A DNA stretch of 64,000 nucleotides from Terrimonas_A sp036262095. GTDB lineage: Bacteria > Bacteroidota > Bacteroidia > Chitinophagales > Chitinophagaceae. Shown one piece after another: positions 54,247 to 62,192 of this stretch. The stretch lies in the NCBI GenBank assembly GCA_036262095.1, contig DATAJQ010000050.1, forward strand, positions 1 through 64,000, read 5' to 3'. A program made the position numbers and the translations under genes. The notes under the pieces are model-generated. The model ran no database searches. It saw only the letters and a list, made by a program, of their open reading frames with translations, and had not been told where the DNA came from. The stretch's first letter is position 1. Each line of letters starts with the position of its first letter.

Positions 54247-54735
54247 ATGACAAGAAGAATACTAGGACAATTTTTTTGTTATTTCGCCGCCTTGGGTTCT
54301 TTATGGGTATCAGCAGGGCAAATTATTCAGGTAAACTTAACCACCGATAAACTTATTCGGGTTGGCGGCATAATTGATAGAACCATTGAAGTTAAAAAAA
54401 AGAGAAGTAAGAGTAATCGTTTTGATTATGAATTGAGGATTTTTTTGAAAGACACTGCTGAATATTTCAGATTTATGGATATTTACAATTATGATCGGTT
54501 TAGAGAGAAAATTCAAAGTGGTGATTCGGCAGAAATTTTTATTCGCCCAAAATGGTTGGTTCCCTTGGGACTCGGCTATAGAAATGATATATTTCAGATG
54601 AATCTAAAAGGTGAAACGATATTTGATGTTTCACAAACAAAACGGAACAATACCGGGATTCTTATTGTCTCAATATTAGCCATTCCGCTATTTTTCTTTT
54701 TAGGGCGATATGTCAAAAAGAAAGGAAGTGATTAG
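54247..54735 (+). CDS. Small two-helix membrane protein of unknown function
   Basis: 162 aa, not recognised. A hydrophobic segment at about 8-25 (FFCYFAALGSLWVSAG) and another at about 136-153 (ILIVSILAIPLFFFLG), ending in a positive VKKKGSD tail, frame a polar beta-rich domain of about 110 residues. The second helix would anchor the protein with the polar domain outside. Base composition is more AT-rich than neighbouring genes, suggesting acquired DNA. The gene may be functional, as codon use and ATG are normal. Confidence 0.55.
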   Translation: MTRRILGQFFCYFAALGSLWVSAGQIIQVNLTTDKLIRVGGIIDRTIEVKKKRSKSNRFDYELRIFLKDTAEYFRFMDIYNYDRFREKIQSGDSAEIFIRPKWLVPLGLGYRNDIFQMNLKGETIFDVSQTKRNNTGILIVSILAIPLFFFLGRYVKKKGSD

Positions 54736-54819
54736 CAGCCCCAACCTTTAGCAGCAGGGAAATGAAATCATTTTTTAAGGAGTTGTTTAAATACAGTTAT
54801 TGTTTCAATCAAAGAAAGT

Positions 54820-54989
54820 ATGAGAAGTTTTCTTTTTCTATTGTTTATTGCTTTGAGCTTTTTGTCAAGTTGCAAATGTTCAACTGCCTTTTGGGAAAAA
54901 ATGAATTTACGGTGAATATTATGACAGTTGGCAAAAACAAAGAAAAGGAGTTGCTTGCCTCCTGGTTAAACTCAAAATTTGGTAATTAA
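54820..54989 (+). pseudogene. Possible frameshifted mini-lipoprotein
   Basis: In one frame an ATG at 54820 opens a peptide with a clear lipoprotein signal (MRSFLFLLF, then LSFLSSC, Cys18) but it stops at 54915 after 31 codons. The following reading frame, KNEFTVNIMTVGKNKEKELL to a stop at 54989, is offset by one base at an A6 run at about 54896-54901. Adding one A joins them into a 56-aa lipoprotein. Either a real frameshift, a sequencing slip, or chance. The longer ORF that covers the 3' part has an unnatural N-terminus. Confidence 0.4.
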
Positions 54990-55143
54990 AATAATTCAAG
55001 TGGCGACCTGGGGATAAACAGTGTAAACCCCCATACCTCCCCCGTGTATTAACGGTAAATATTCGGGTGTAAGAACTGGCACCTCCGACAACTTTCTGAT
55101 ATTATTTTAGCGGCTCACTTATTCACCTTCTAAAGACCTTTCT

Positions 55144-55587
55144 ATGGTGATCCGTACTTTATGGCTATGTAAGAACAATATGTTCGCAACTTCCGTCAGC
55201 CCGCTCATGCGGAGCTACGGCATTTCTACTGTAGCTATCACCGATCCGGAGAAAGTCTATCCATATTTTCGGGCCATTGAAGCAGATCTGATCATTATAG
55301 ACGCCAACTGGGATAAAGATGATCATTGGGGAATTGCCTTTCTGGCCGATCTGCATCAACGTATCCCGGATATCAAGGCAATCCTGGTAACTACAACCCT
55401 TCAGAATAAGTTATGCAAAAAGCTGGCAGAGGCGGGAGCAAGAGGCTATTTCTATCGAAACAGCCGCAATATTGAAAACATAGTGCATTGTATACGGCAG
55501 GTGTACAGCGGGGAGCTTTGTTTTGGCGAAACCGACCCGGCACTCACTGAAGCCGCCATCCAGGGACATCAGGCTTTTCCCAAATGA
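55144..55587 (+). CDS. Receiver-only response regulator-like protein (degenerate)
   Basis: 147 aa with the fold pattern of a NarL-type receiver domain but no DNA-binding domain. DLIIIDANW provides a candidate phospho-acceptor Asp at about 54, and AILVTTT and AEAGARGYFYRN match the Thr/Lys loops, with the conserved Lys replaced by Arg or shifted. The N-terminal acidic pair is replaced by CKNN, so metal-dependent phosphorylation may be lost. The C-terminal 20 residues are not a helix-turn-helix. It could be a sequestering partner of another regulator. A C-rich region upstream (55027-55043) is unusual. Confidence 0.7.
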   Translation: MVIRTLWLCKNNMFATSVSPLMRSYGISTVAITDPEKVYPYFRAIEADLIIIDANWDKDDHWGIAFLADLHQRIPDIKAILVTTTLQNKLCKKLAEAGARGYFYRNSRNIENIVHCIRQVYSGELCFGETDPALTEAAIQGHQAFPK

Positions 55588-55761
55588 ATATACTACCTGC
55601 AAAAGGGTGATCATCCGCAGTTTAATTGATTAAACAACTTTTCTTAACCGGGTTTGTTATAAGAAACACATTTAATCCGGCTTCACCGGAAGCCTGGATA
55701 ATGTTACAGAAAGGGTATTTACTAAAGTCGTGAATACCAAAGCAAATCCCGTTAAAAAAGT

Positions 55762-56784
55762 ATGAAAAAGATAGGGTTTTTATCGTTTGGCCATTGGGCA
55801 AACCATCCGGCATATAGTACGAAAACAGCGAGTGACACTTTGCTTCAGTCTATTGATCTTGCTGTAGCCGCAGAAGAGATCGGTATAGACGGCGCATATT
55901 TCCGTGTCCACCACTTTGCAAAACAACTGGCTTCTCCATTTCCGTTATTGTCGGCTATCGGTGCAAAAACAAGCAAAATCGAGATCGGCACCGGGGTGAT
56001 TGATATGCGGTATGAAAATCCGTTGTATATGGTAGAAGAGGCCGGCGCTGCGGACCTGATCTCGGGAGGAAGGCTGCAGCTTGGGATCAGCAGGGGTTCG
56101 CCCGAACAGGTGATTGACGGATGGCGGCACTTCGGTTATAAACCAACTGAAGGGGAGACCGATGCTGATATGGGCCGGGCAAAGGGGCTGGAGTTTTTGG
56201 AGAACCTGAAAGGTGTGGGATTTGCGCAGCCTAACCCCAATCCGATGTTTCCGAATCCGCCGGGCTTGCTAAGGTTGGAACCTTTTTCTGAAGGGTTGCG
56301 CGACCGGATCTGGTGGGGAGCGGCTTCAAATGCCACTGCTGTATGGGCTGCTGAGAATGGTATGAATCTTCAAAGCTCAACATTGAAATTTGATGAGAGT
56401 GGAAAGCCGTTCCACATACAACAGGCAGAACAGATCAGGTTATATAAAGAAGCCTGGAAAAAAGCAGGGCATCAGCGTGAACCCCGGGTTTCTGTGAGCC
56501 GGTCAATTTTTGCATTGATCAATGACCAGGACAGGTATTATTTTGGACGCGATGGCAAGAGCACTGACCAGATAGGCATACTGGAAATGGACAGACGGGC
56601 GATATTCGGCAGAAGTTATGCTGCAGAACCAGATCAACTGATCAAAGAACTGGCACAAGATGAAGCGATCCAGGAAGCAGACACCATTCTTTTGACGATC
56701 CCCAATACACTTGGCGTCGATTATAATGTGCATGTGCTTTCTGCAATACTAAACCATGTGGCACCAGGATTAGGATGGCGTTAA
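55762..56784 (+). CDS. LLM-class flavin-dependent oxidoreductase
   Basis: 340 aa. Luciferase-like monooxygenase TIM barrel: IGFLSFGHWAN at the start, EEIGIDGAYFRVHHF, IEIGTGVIDMRYENPLYMVEEAG and GRLQLGISRGSPEQV. These use FMNH2 (or F420 in other groups) to oxidise or reduce small organic substrates. The next gene, a FAD-dependent oxidoreductase, starts 13 bp later, so the two form a pair. The flavin reductase partner is not adjacent. The substrate is unknown. Confidence 0.87.
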   Translation: MKKIGFLSFGHWANHPAYSTKTASDTLLQSIDLAVAAEEIGIDGAYFRVHHFAKQLASPFPLLSAIGAKTSKIEIGTGVIDMRYENPLYMVEEAGAADLISGGRLQLGISRGSPEQVIDGWRHFGYKPTEGETDADMGRAKGLEFLENLKGVGFAQPNPNPMFPNPPGLLRLEPFSEGLRDRIWWGAASNATAVWAAENGMNLQSSTLKFDESGKPFHIQQAEQIRLYKEAWKKAGHQREPRVSVSRSIFALINDQDRYYFGRDGKSTDQIGILEMDRRAIFGRSYAAEPDQLIKELAQDEAIQEADTILLTIPNTLGVDYNVHVLSAILNHVAPGLGWR

Positions 56785-56797
56785 AGAGAGGTGTAGC

Positions 56798-57886
56798 ATG
56801 GCAAATAAAGTCCGGTATAAAATAAAGATTGCGATAATAGGAGCAGGTCAGGCGGGTCTTTCGGCTGCATATCACCTGAAAAAACTTGATTTGGAGATCG
56901 GCAGGGATTTCATTATCCTCGATGAAGCTCCTTATCCGGGCGGTGCCTGGCAATTCCGTTGGCCCTCGCTTACATTGAGTACAGTCAACAAGATCCATGA
57001 TCTGCCGGGCATGTCTTTTCAGGAAACCCTAACAGCCAACAAGGCAGAAGTTCAGGCCAGCGTTGCGGTACCTCACTATTATGATCTTTACGAAAAGAAA
57101 TTTGGTATCCAGGTATATCGCCCTTTGAAGGTCGTAAATGTGTACCTGCATAAGGAGCGATTTTATATTAACTCATCAAAAACCTTATTCTCCGCATCAG
57201 GCATCATTAATGCAACAGGCACCTGGGAGAATCCTTATATCCCGGAGTATCCGGGTGCAAAGCTTTTTCAGGGTGAGCAATTACATACCAGGGATTACAG
57301 GACAGCTGATTATTTCAGGGGGAAACATGTAATTGTTGTGGGCGGTGGAATCTCTGCCATCCAGTTGCTTGACCAGATCTCAAAAGTTACCACCACAACA
57401 TGGGTGACGCGGCGGCCGCCCGAATTCAGGGAAGGGCCGTTTGACGACGTTGCCGGCCATAATGCAGTAGCTATGGTAGAAGAGCGTGTAAGAAAGGGTT
57501 TATTGCCCCTGTCGGTTGTATCGGTTACAGGATTACCTGTTTCACCTGCAGTGGAAGACATGCAAAAACGGGGCGTACTCAAACGCATCCCTATGTTCAG
57601 TGAAATAACCAAAGATGGTGTGAAATGGGATGACGGAAGAGAAGAAAAAGCGGATGTCATTCTTTGGAACACCGGGTTTAAAAGTGCATTAGCACATCTT
57701 GACCCGGTATTGCCAAGAGAGGAAGGTGGTGGAATTCTTATGGCAGGAAGGCTGGCAACTATGGTGGCTAAAGAACCCAGGATACATTTGGTTGGATATG
57801 GACCTTCGGCTTCTACAATTGGCGCAAACCGTGCCGGAGGTGCAGCGGCACGTGAGTTAATGAAAACACTGGGAATGCAAAGTTGA
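56798..57886 (+). CDS. FAD-dependent NAD(P)H oxidoreductase (CzcO-like)
   Basis: 362 aa. The N-terminal FAD-binding motif is IAIIGAGQAGLSAAYHL (11-27; GAGQAG at 15-20), and a second dinucleotide motif VIVVGGGISAIQLL (about 178-191) suits NADPH. WQFRWPSLTLSTVNKIHD and HTRDYRTADYF are typical of the CzcO/flavin monooxygenase group. It may hydroxylate a small molecule or act as a thioredoxin-reductase-like enzyme. It follows the LLM oxidoreductase closely and probably shares its transcript. It is convergent with the broken peptidase E-like gene. Confidence 0.85.
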   Translation: MANKVRYKIKIAIIGAGQAGLSAAYHLKKLDLEIGRDFIILDEAPYPGGAWQFRWPSLTLSTVNKIHDLPGMSFQETLTANKAEVQASVAVPHYYDLYEKKFGIQVYRPLKVVNVYLHKERFYINSSKTLFSASGIINATGTWENPYIPEYPGAKLFQGEQLHTRDYRTADYFRGKHVIVVGGGISAIQLLDQISKVTTTTWVTRRPPEFREGPFDDVAGHNAVAMVEERVRKGLLPLSVVSVTGLPVSPAVEDMQKRGVLKRIPMFSEITKDGVKWDDGREEKADVILWNTGFKSALAHLDPVLPREEGGGILMAGRLATMVAKEPRIHLVGYGPSASTIGANRAGGAAARELMKTLGMQS

Positions 57887-57941
57887 GATCTATTCTATGC
57901 CTGGCCTGAAAGCTACACATAGATTTTGAGGATCTAAGTTC

Positions 57942-58518
57942 TTAGCGGTTCGTAGCTTTCTCAGCTGTAAACAGCTTCCATTTACCTTCGGAAATAACTT
58001 CTGTTTGCCATCAGCGATTTTAATGGCTGTATTATCATCAATTACATAAGAGGGTACAGGTATTGTCTTTGCCAGCTTTTCTAAGTTTGCTAAAGAATTC
58101 CCGGGGAACCATTCATGCTTCCGGCACTCAAACCCACGTACACAATCTTGTCAAGCAGGGATGGCAACATTGCTGCAAGCCCGGACCTCTGCATCCAAAA
58201 TGTCAGATACTGGCAGTCGCCACCGCCAACAAGCAGTGCATCAGTCTCCTGGAGCATTGGTACCCAAAGCTCTTTCTTCATCGTCGGTAATGCTGTAAGT
58301 TCTAACAAGCCGAAAGATTTCCAACCGGCCTCACAAAAAGGGTCACCTATGGTTCCGCAAATCACTTTCCGTATTATCTCCGTACCTCCGTTTATGCCGT
58401 AAATGACTGTGGGAACGAAAAGGACTTTCGATTCTTCGGCTGATTTACCAAGGATATCAACCAATGCTTTGCGGATACTTATATTGCTGATGCCGGCCGA
58501 AGTGAGAAGAAGCTTCAT
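57942..58518 (-). pseudogene. Peptidase E / S51-like gene, disrupted
   Basis: The first 137 codons read as a good type 1 glutamine amidotransferase-like/peptidase E protein: MKLLLTSAGISN at the start, ALLVGGGDCQYLTFW, and VYVGLSAGSM with the Ser nucleophile. The frame then ends at 58090. The C-terminus continues in a second frame (SLANLEKLAKTIPVPSYVIDD, then NTAIKIADGK) and a third (VISEGKWKLFTAEKATNR, stop at 57942). About 40 residues between SAGSM and SLANLEK, including the family's His loop, are missing. So there is an internal deletion plus at least one further frameshift. It overlaps the upstream RibD-C gene by ATGA. Confidence 0.85.
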
Positions 58519-59162
58519 GGTTTTTTTCTTAAAACAACATGCATTGCTTTCTCACCATTTATCTTTTCCACTTCATTAAATCCCAAAGCCAACAGGTCTA
58601 ATCCTGCAAATAAATTCTCTCCGGAGCCAAGCAACACCGGCGAGATGGTCAATTGCATTTCATCAATCAATCCTGCTTGTAGATATTGCCTGACCGTTGA
58701 TACGCCGCCGCCGATCCTGATATCTTTACCATTGGCGGCTTTCTTTGCTTTTTCCAAAGCAGATTCAATGCCGTCCGTAATGAAATAGAACGTTGTTCCT
58801 CCTTTCATTTCAAGCGGCTCTCTCGCGTGATGGGTTAAAACGAATACCGGACAATGGTACGGCGGTTCCGGTCCCCACCAGCCCTTCCATTCGTTATCGG
58901 GCCAGGGGCCGCGGATGGGGCCAAACATATTACGGCCCATGATCCAGGCACCGAGGTTGCTCATTGAGTTCATGGCGATGTCATTGTCTGGTCCTTCAGT
59001 TCCGCCGTCTTTACGGGTCATCTGATGAAACATTTTTGTGGTCCTCATCCACGTATGAAGATCTTCACTACCTACACCCATTGGTTCTTTGAGGGTTTGG
59101 TGTGGCCCTGCTCCGTATCCGTCAAGCGAAAGGGAGAATGCTTTTACTATGACTTTACCCAT
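58515..59162 (-). CDS. Dihydrofolate reductase-like / RibD C-terminal domain protein
   Basis: 215 aa. The RibD-C/DHFR-like fold is shown by VIVKAFSLSLDGYGAG at the start, GAWIMGRNMFGPI, HHAREPLEMKGGTTFYFITDG, IRIGGGVSTVRQYLQAGLIDEMQLTISPVLLGSG (spanning about 150-184, written here only in part by its GGG and DE motifs). Likely NADPH-dependent reductase of unknown substrate, common in bacteria. Its stop overlaps the start of the broken peptidase E-like gene (ATGA), so they were one operon. It is divergent from the UPF0104 gene across 365 bp. Confidence 0.85.
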   Translation of the reverse strand: MGKVIVKAFSLSLDGYGAGPHQTLKEPMGVGSEDLHTWMRTTKMFHQMTRKDGGTEGPDNDIAMNSMSNLGAWIMGRNMFGPIRGPWPDNEWKGWWGPEPPYHCPVFVLTHHAREPLEMKGGTTFYFITDGIESALEKAKKAANGKDIRIGGGVSTVRQYLQAGLIDEMQLTISPVLLGSGENLFAGLDLLALGFNEVEKINGEKAMHVVLRKKP

Positions 59163-59527
59163 GATGTGCGATTTTAAAAGTTATCATTTTATTTGTCTTT
59201 TTCTGAAGTTCTTCCAATATAATTAATTCGATGATCATTTTCCCGTATGGAAGATCAGATAAAATTCTGATGAATGGACATGAAAACAGGGGTGTGTAAA
59301 CGACAGTTTATGTGTCATTTGCGACACTTTACAAATTACCTGTTATGGCATGTCGCAAACAGCCCGCTGAATATGCGATCCTGCTCTGGGATAACAAATT
59401 GCATCCGCACTGACGATGGTCATTTCCTTCTTTTAATCTTCTGATTACATTACAGAGGCATGAGACTTTTTCACTATTGGTCGTTATAAGGGCTTTTCCC
59501 GGTAATATATTTTATGATAGACGAACA
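59163..59527. other. 365-bp divergent intergenic region with inverted repeat
   Basis: No gene is supported. A 9-bp inverted repeat, TTTGCGACA (59318-59326) and TGTCGCAAA (59351-59359), spaced by 24 bp, lies in the middle; within it GTGTC/GACAC forms a smaller overlapping dyad. It is a candidate regulator site shared by the two divergent genes. Confidence 0.45.
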
Positions 59528-60598
59528 ATGGAAGTCCCTGAAAATAACAAAGAGCAGCAAACTTCTGGAAAAGGAAGCAGGTCGCTCATTTGGTTTTTCG
59601 CAGTATTTGTTATTGTCTTCATACTTATTCTTTATTATTTCTCTTCGATCAGGAAAGATTTTCGGCTTTTGCAGGAAGTAAATCCAATCTGGCTCATTGT
59701 TGCAATTATCTGTCAATTGCTGACCTACTTTATTTCTTCCATAATATACCGGACACTGCTGCGGCCTTTTAGCTCTGCGGACCTTCCTCCGGTTCAGGAG
59801 GTAGTGAAGGCGTCTGTCATCGCTTTATTGTTCAATCAAACAATACCCAGTGCAGGTATTAGCGGGAATGCGTTCTTTTTCCGTTTTCTTGACCACTACC
59901 ATTATACACGAAACCAGATACTTTCGGTTATTCTAATAGAATTGCTGATATTTTATGCTGCCATCGAACTGATGATCGTCCTGCTTTTCATTACCTGCCT
60001 GATAGTGTTCCATTCCTTTTACTGGGTCAAATCTGTGCTGATAACCGGCATGATCGTTTACCTGTTGCTGGCTGCCGGCATCCTGGTTGCCAGTGAGAAA
60101 AAAACTTTCAGTCATTTGTATGCAAGCCTGTTGCGAATGAAGCTCACCAAAAAAATCATCTCCCGGCTATCGAAAAACACGGCGATTGTAAAAGATACAT
60201 CGCAATCGATCAGTTTTTTTTCTTTTTTCAAACAGCATAGGTGCATTGTCTGGAAAGTATTAATGCTTCAGCTGTTGTTGTTTGTTACAGATGCTTTGAC
60301 CTTATATGTCCTCTACCTTGGGATGGGACACCCTGTTTCAGCCTGGATCGCCTTGCTTGCATTGATCAGTGCGCAGATCGTTTCGGTCATTCCGTTTCTT
60401 CCGGGAGGATTGATCGTGTATGAAGGCAGTATGAGTTTCTTTTTTGCGCAAGCGGGCAGTCCTGTAGGGTTGGCAATTGTAGTAACCATGATCTACCGGC
60501 TACTGTCTTTCTGGTTTCCGATCCCTGCCGGAACTTACTTATACAGGCGTTGGTTGAAGAAGAGCCGTTCAAATGAAGGAGGGGTTTCGCCGGTTTAA
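59528..60598 (+). CDS. UPF0104/LPG synthase transmembrane family protein
   Basis: 356 aa polytopic membrane protein with about eight segments. Matches the lysylphosphatidylglycerol synthase TM/UPF0104 family: a first helix at about 22-40, VVKASVIALLFNQTIPSAGISGNAFF in the middle, and a C-terminal SVIPFLPGGLIVYEGSMSFFF. These are flippase-like domains. The start is the ATG at 59528; an upstream TTG (59477) was rejected. A partner enzyme domain is absent. Possible role in lipid or polyisoprenoid translocation; not certain. Confidence 0.8.
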   Translation: MEVPENNKEQQTSGKGSRSLIWFFAVFVIVFILILYYFSSIRKDFRLLQEVNPIWLIVAIICQLLTYFISSIIYRTLLRPFSSADLPPVQEVVKASVIALLFNQTIPSAGISGNAFFFRFLDHYHYTRNQILSVILIELLIFYAAIELMIVLLFITCLIVFHSFYWVKSVLITGMIVYLLLAAGILVASEKKTFSHLYASLLRMKLTKKIISRLSKNTAIVKDTSQSISFFSFFKQHRCIVWKVLMLQLLLFVTDALTLYVLYLGMGHPVSAWIALLALISAQIVSVIPFLPGGLIVYEGSMSFFFAQAGSPVGLAIVVTMIYRLLSFWFPIPAGTYLYRRWLKKSRSNEGGVSPV

Positions 60599-60744
60599 GC
60601 CGTGCATCTTCATGTACAAAACCGAAGCATGATCACAATCATGTGTTAAGCTGATCAGGATGTATGCTATTCGCCACCCATGAGATGTTACATTTACGAC
60701 AGGTGATTTGCATCTATCAGGAATATTAAACTGGGACAAACGGG

Positions 60745-61125
60745 ATGATGTCGAGATCCAAGATAAAGCAGCTTGAGTTTGAAAGTGATATATGGAAGCG
60801 ACAGCTTGCATTCATGGTCGACGAGAACATACACATGAAGGCAAGACTGGTGGAGGTGTTAAAAGACAAGCAGTATGCTCCTTCATTGGAAGCTGCCGAA
60901 GATTTTCAAAATCAGTTTATTGAACAGGACAGTGTGATCGGTATATTGAGAAATAACGTCGCTGAATTTGACCGCCTGTTAAAAAGGGAGGTGTTTGAAG
61001 ACGGGATGCTGGTCAATACGGTATTTGCAAAACACAAGATCCTTGAAGCAGATCTTGCTGCTGCCAAAAAGAAGTTTGATGAAATGAAAGGCCATTTCAA
61101 TCAGCATATTCTTGAACAGCATTGA
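60745..61125 (+). CDS. Small coiled-coil protein of unknown function
   Basis: 126 aa, not recognised. Almost wholly helical and charged, with heptad patterns in IKQLEFESDIWKRQLAFM and EADLAAAKKKFDEMKGHF. No signal peptide or Cys. It lies between the membrane protein and the CRP-type regulator, with which it is convergent (11-bp gap). A role as an adaptor or regulator partner of the two-component system is a guess based only on position. Confidence 0.55.
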   Translation: MMSRSKIKQLEFESDIWKRQLAFMVDENIHMKARLVEVLKDKQYAPSLEAAEDFQNQFIEQDSVIGILRNNVAEFDRLLKREVFEDGMLVNTVFAKHKILEADLAAAKKKFDEMKGHFNQHILEQH

Positions 61126-61136
61126 TCAGTATTAAC

Positions 61137-62192
61137 TCAGTTGCAAAGGTTTTCCAGCTTCTTCTGGTTAAGTATTGTGATCCTTCCGTCGGCAATGTCG
61201 ATAAGTTTTTCATTTTTGAAATCGCTTAACGTACGGATCAATGATTCCGTGGCTGTTCCTGCTATATTTGCGAGATTTTCCCGGCTCATATCGATGATAA
61301 ACGCCTCAGAGCCGTCCTGGTATTTTGCCTGGATCAGCAGCAACGCGTCGGCAACTTTTTTCCGCAGGGAATTGTAAGCAAGTTTCAACAATTGTTTTTC
61401 TTTTTCTGCAACATTTTTCGCAAGCAGTTGGATGAATTTCCTTGCAACCTCAGGATTTCGATCGATCAGTTCATTAAAGTCCTCTCGCGGGATCAGCGCA
61501 AGCTCTGTGTCCTCCAGTGCTTCGGCAGTATCTTTATACACTGCTTTTTCCAGCAGTGCGTTATGGCCGATAAAATCCCCTTCATGAAATAGGTCTGTGA
61601 CCAGTTCTTTGCCATTTTCGTTGGTTTTGAAAGTCTTCACTTTTCCTTTGATAACAAAATAAAGGCGATTAGGATGATTCCCTTCCGAATAGATGATCTG
61701 CTTCCTGGAATAATGATTGATGTTCCGGTCTACAGTGAGATCCTGGAGTTCTCCCTTTCCCGAACTTACTTCAAGTAATTGTCTCACGCCCCGCAGGTCA
61801 GATTGAAATGCTGCATTAAGCATATCCATCTTTTTTAGTCTTCCGCTTACGGCGTTCAGTAATTCGGTACCGTCAAATGGTTTGGGGAGATAATCATCTG
61901 CCCCGAGTTCCATCCCTTTGCGGAAATCGTTCCGTTCTGTACGCGCCGTCAGGAAGATGAATGGTGTGTTTTTGATCATATCATTATGCTGTACCGCATG
62001 CAGAACACCATAGCCATCCAGTTCCGGCATCATGATATCGCAGATGATCAGGTCGGGTTTGCTTTCAATCGCTTTCATGACCCCAACCTTGCCATTTTCT
62101 GCTTCAATCACCAGGTAGTTCGATAGCTCCAATATCTCGGCTGTATTACTTCGGATATCTGCATTGTCTTCAATTAACAGGATCTTCTTCAT
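61137..62192 (-). CDS. Response regulator with Crp/Fnr-type output (receiver + cNMP + HTH)
   Basis: 351 aa. The receiver (1-120) has Glu8-Asp9, phospho-acceptor Asp52 (ICDIMMPELDG), Thr82 and Lys104. The cyclic-nucleotide-binding-like domain (about 140-260: IIYSEGNHPNRLYFVIKGKVK, GDFIGHNALLE) and a Crp-type winged helix (about 275-345: MSRENLANIAGTATESLIRTL) follow. It lacks an obvious cyclic-nucleotide phosphate cassette, so phosphorylation is the likely input. The ATG at 62192 is preferred over an ATG 63 bp upstream that lies inside the kinase gene. The kinase gene overlaps its start by 23 bp. Confidence 0.92.
   Translation of the reverse strand: MKKILLIEDNADIRSNTAEILELSNYLVIEAENGKVGVMKAIESKPDLIICDIMMPELDGYGVLHAVQHNDMIKNTPFIFLTARTERNDFRKGMELGADDYLPKPFDGTELLNAVSGRLKKMDMLNAAFQSDLRGVRQLLEVSSGKGELQDLTVDRNINHYSRKQIIYSEGNHPNRLYFVIKGKVKTFKTNENGKELVTDLFHEGDFIGHNALLEKAVYKDTAEALEDTELALIPREDFNELIDRNPEVARKFIQLLAKNVAEKEKQLLKLAYNSLRKKVADALLLIQAKYQDGSEAFIIDMSRENLANIAGTATESLIRTLSDFKNEKLIDIADGRITILNQKKLENLCN

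Noticed and set aside
58063..58402. + strand ORFs opposite the peptidase E-like remnant
   Set aside because: They are antisense shadows; the - strand shows family motifs.
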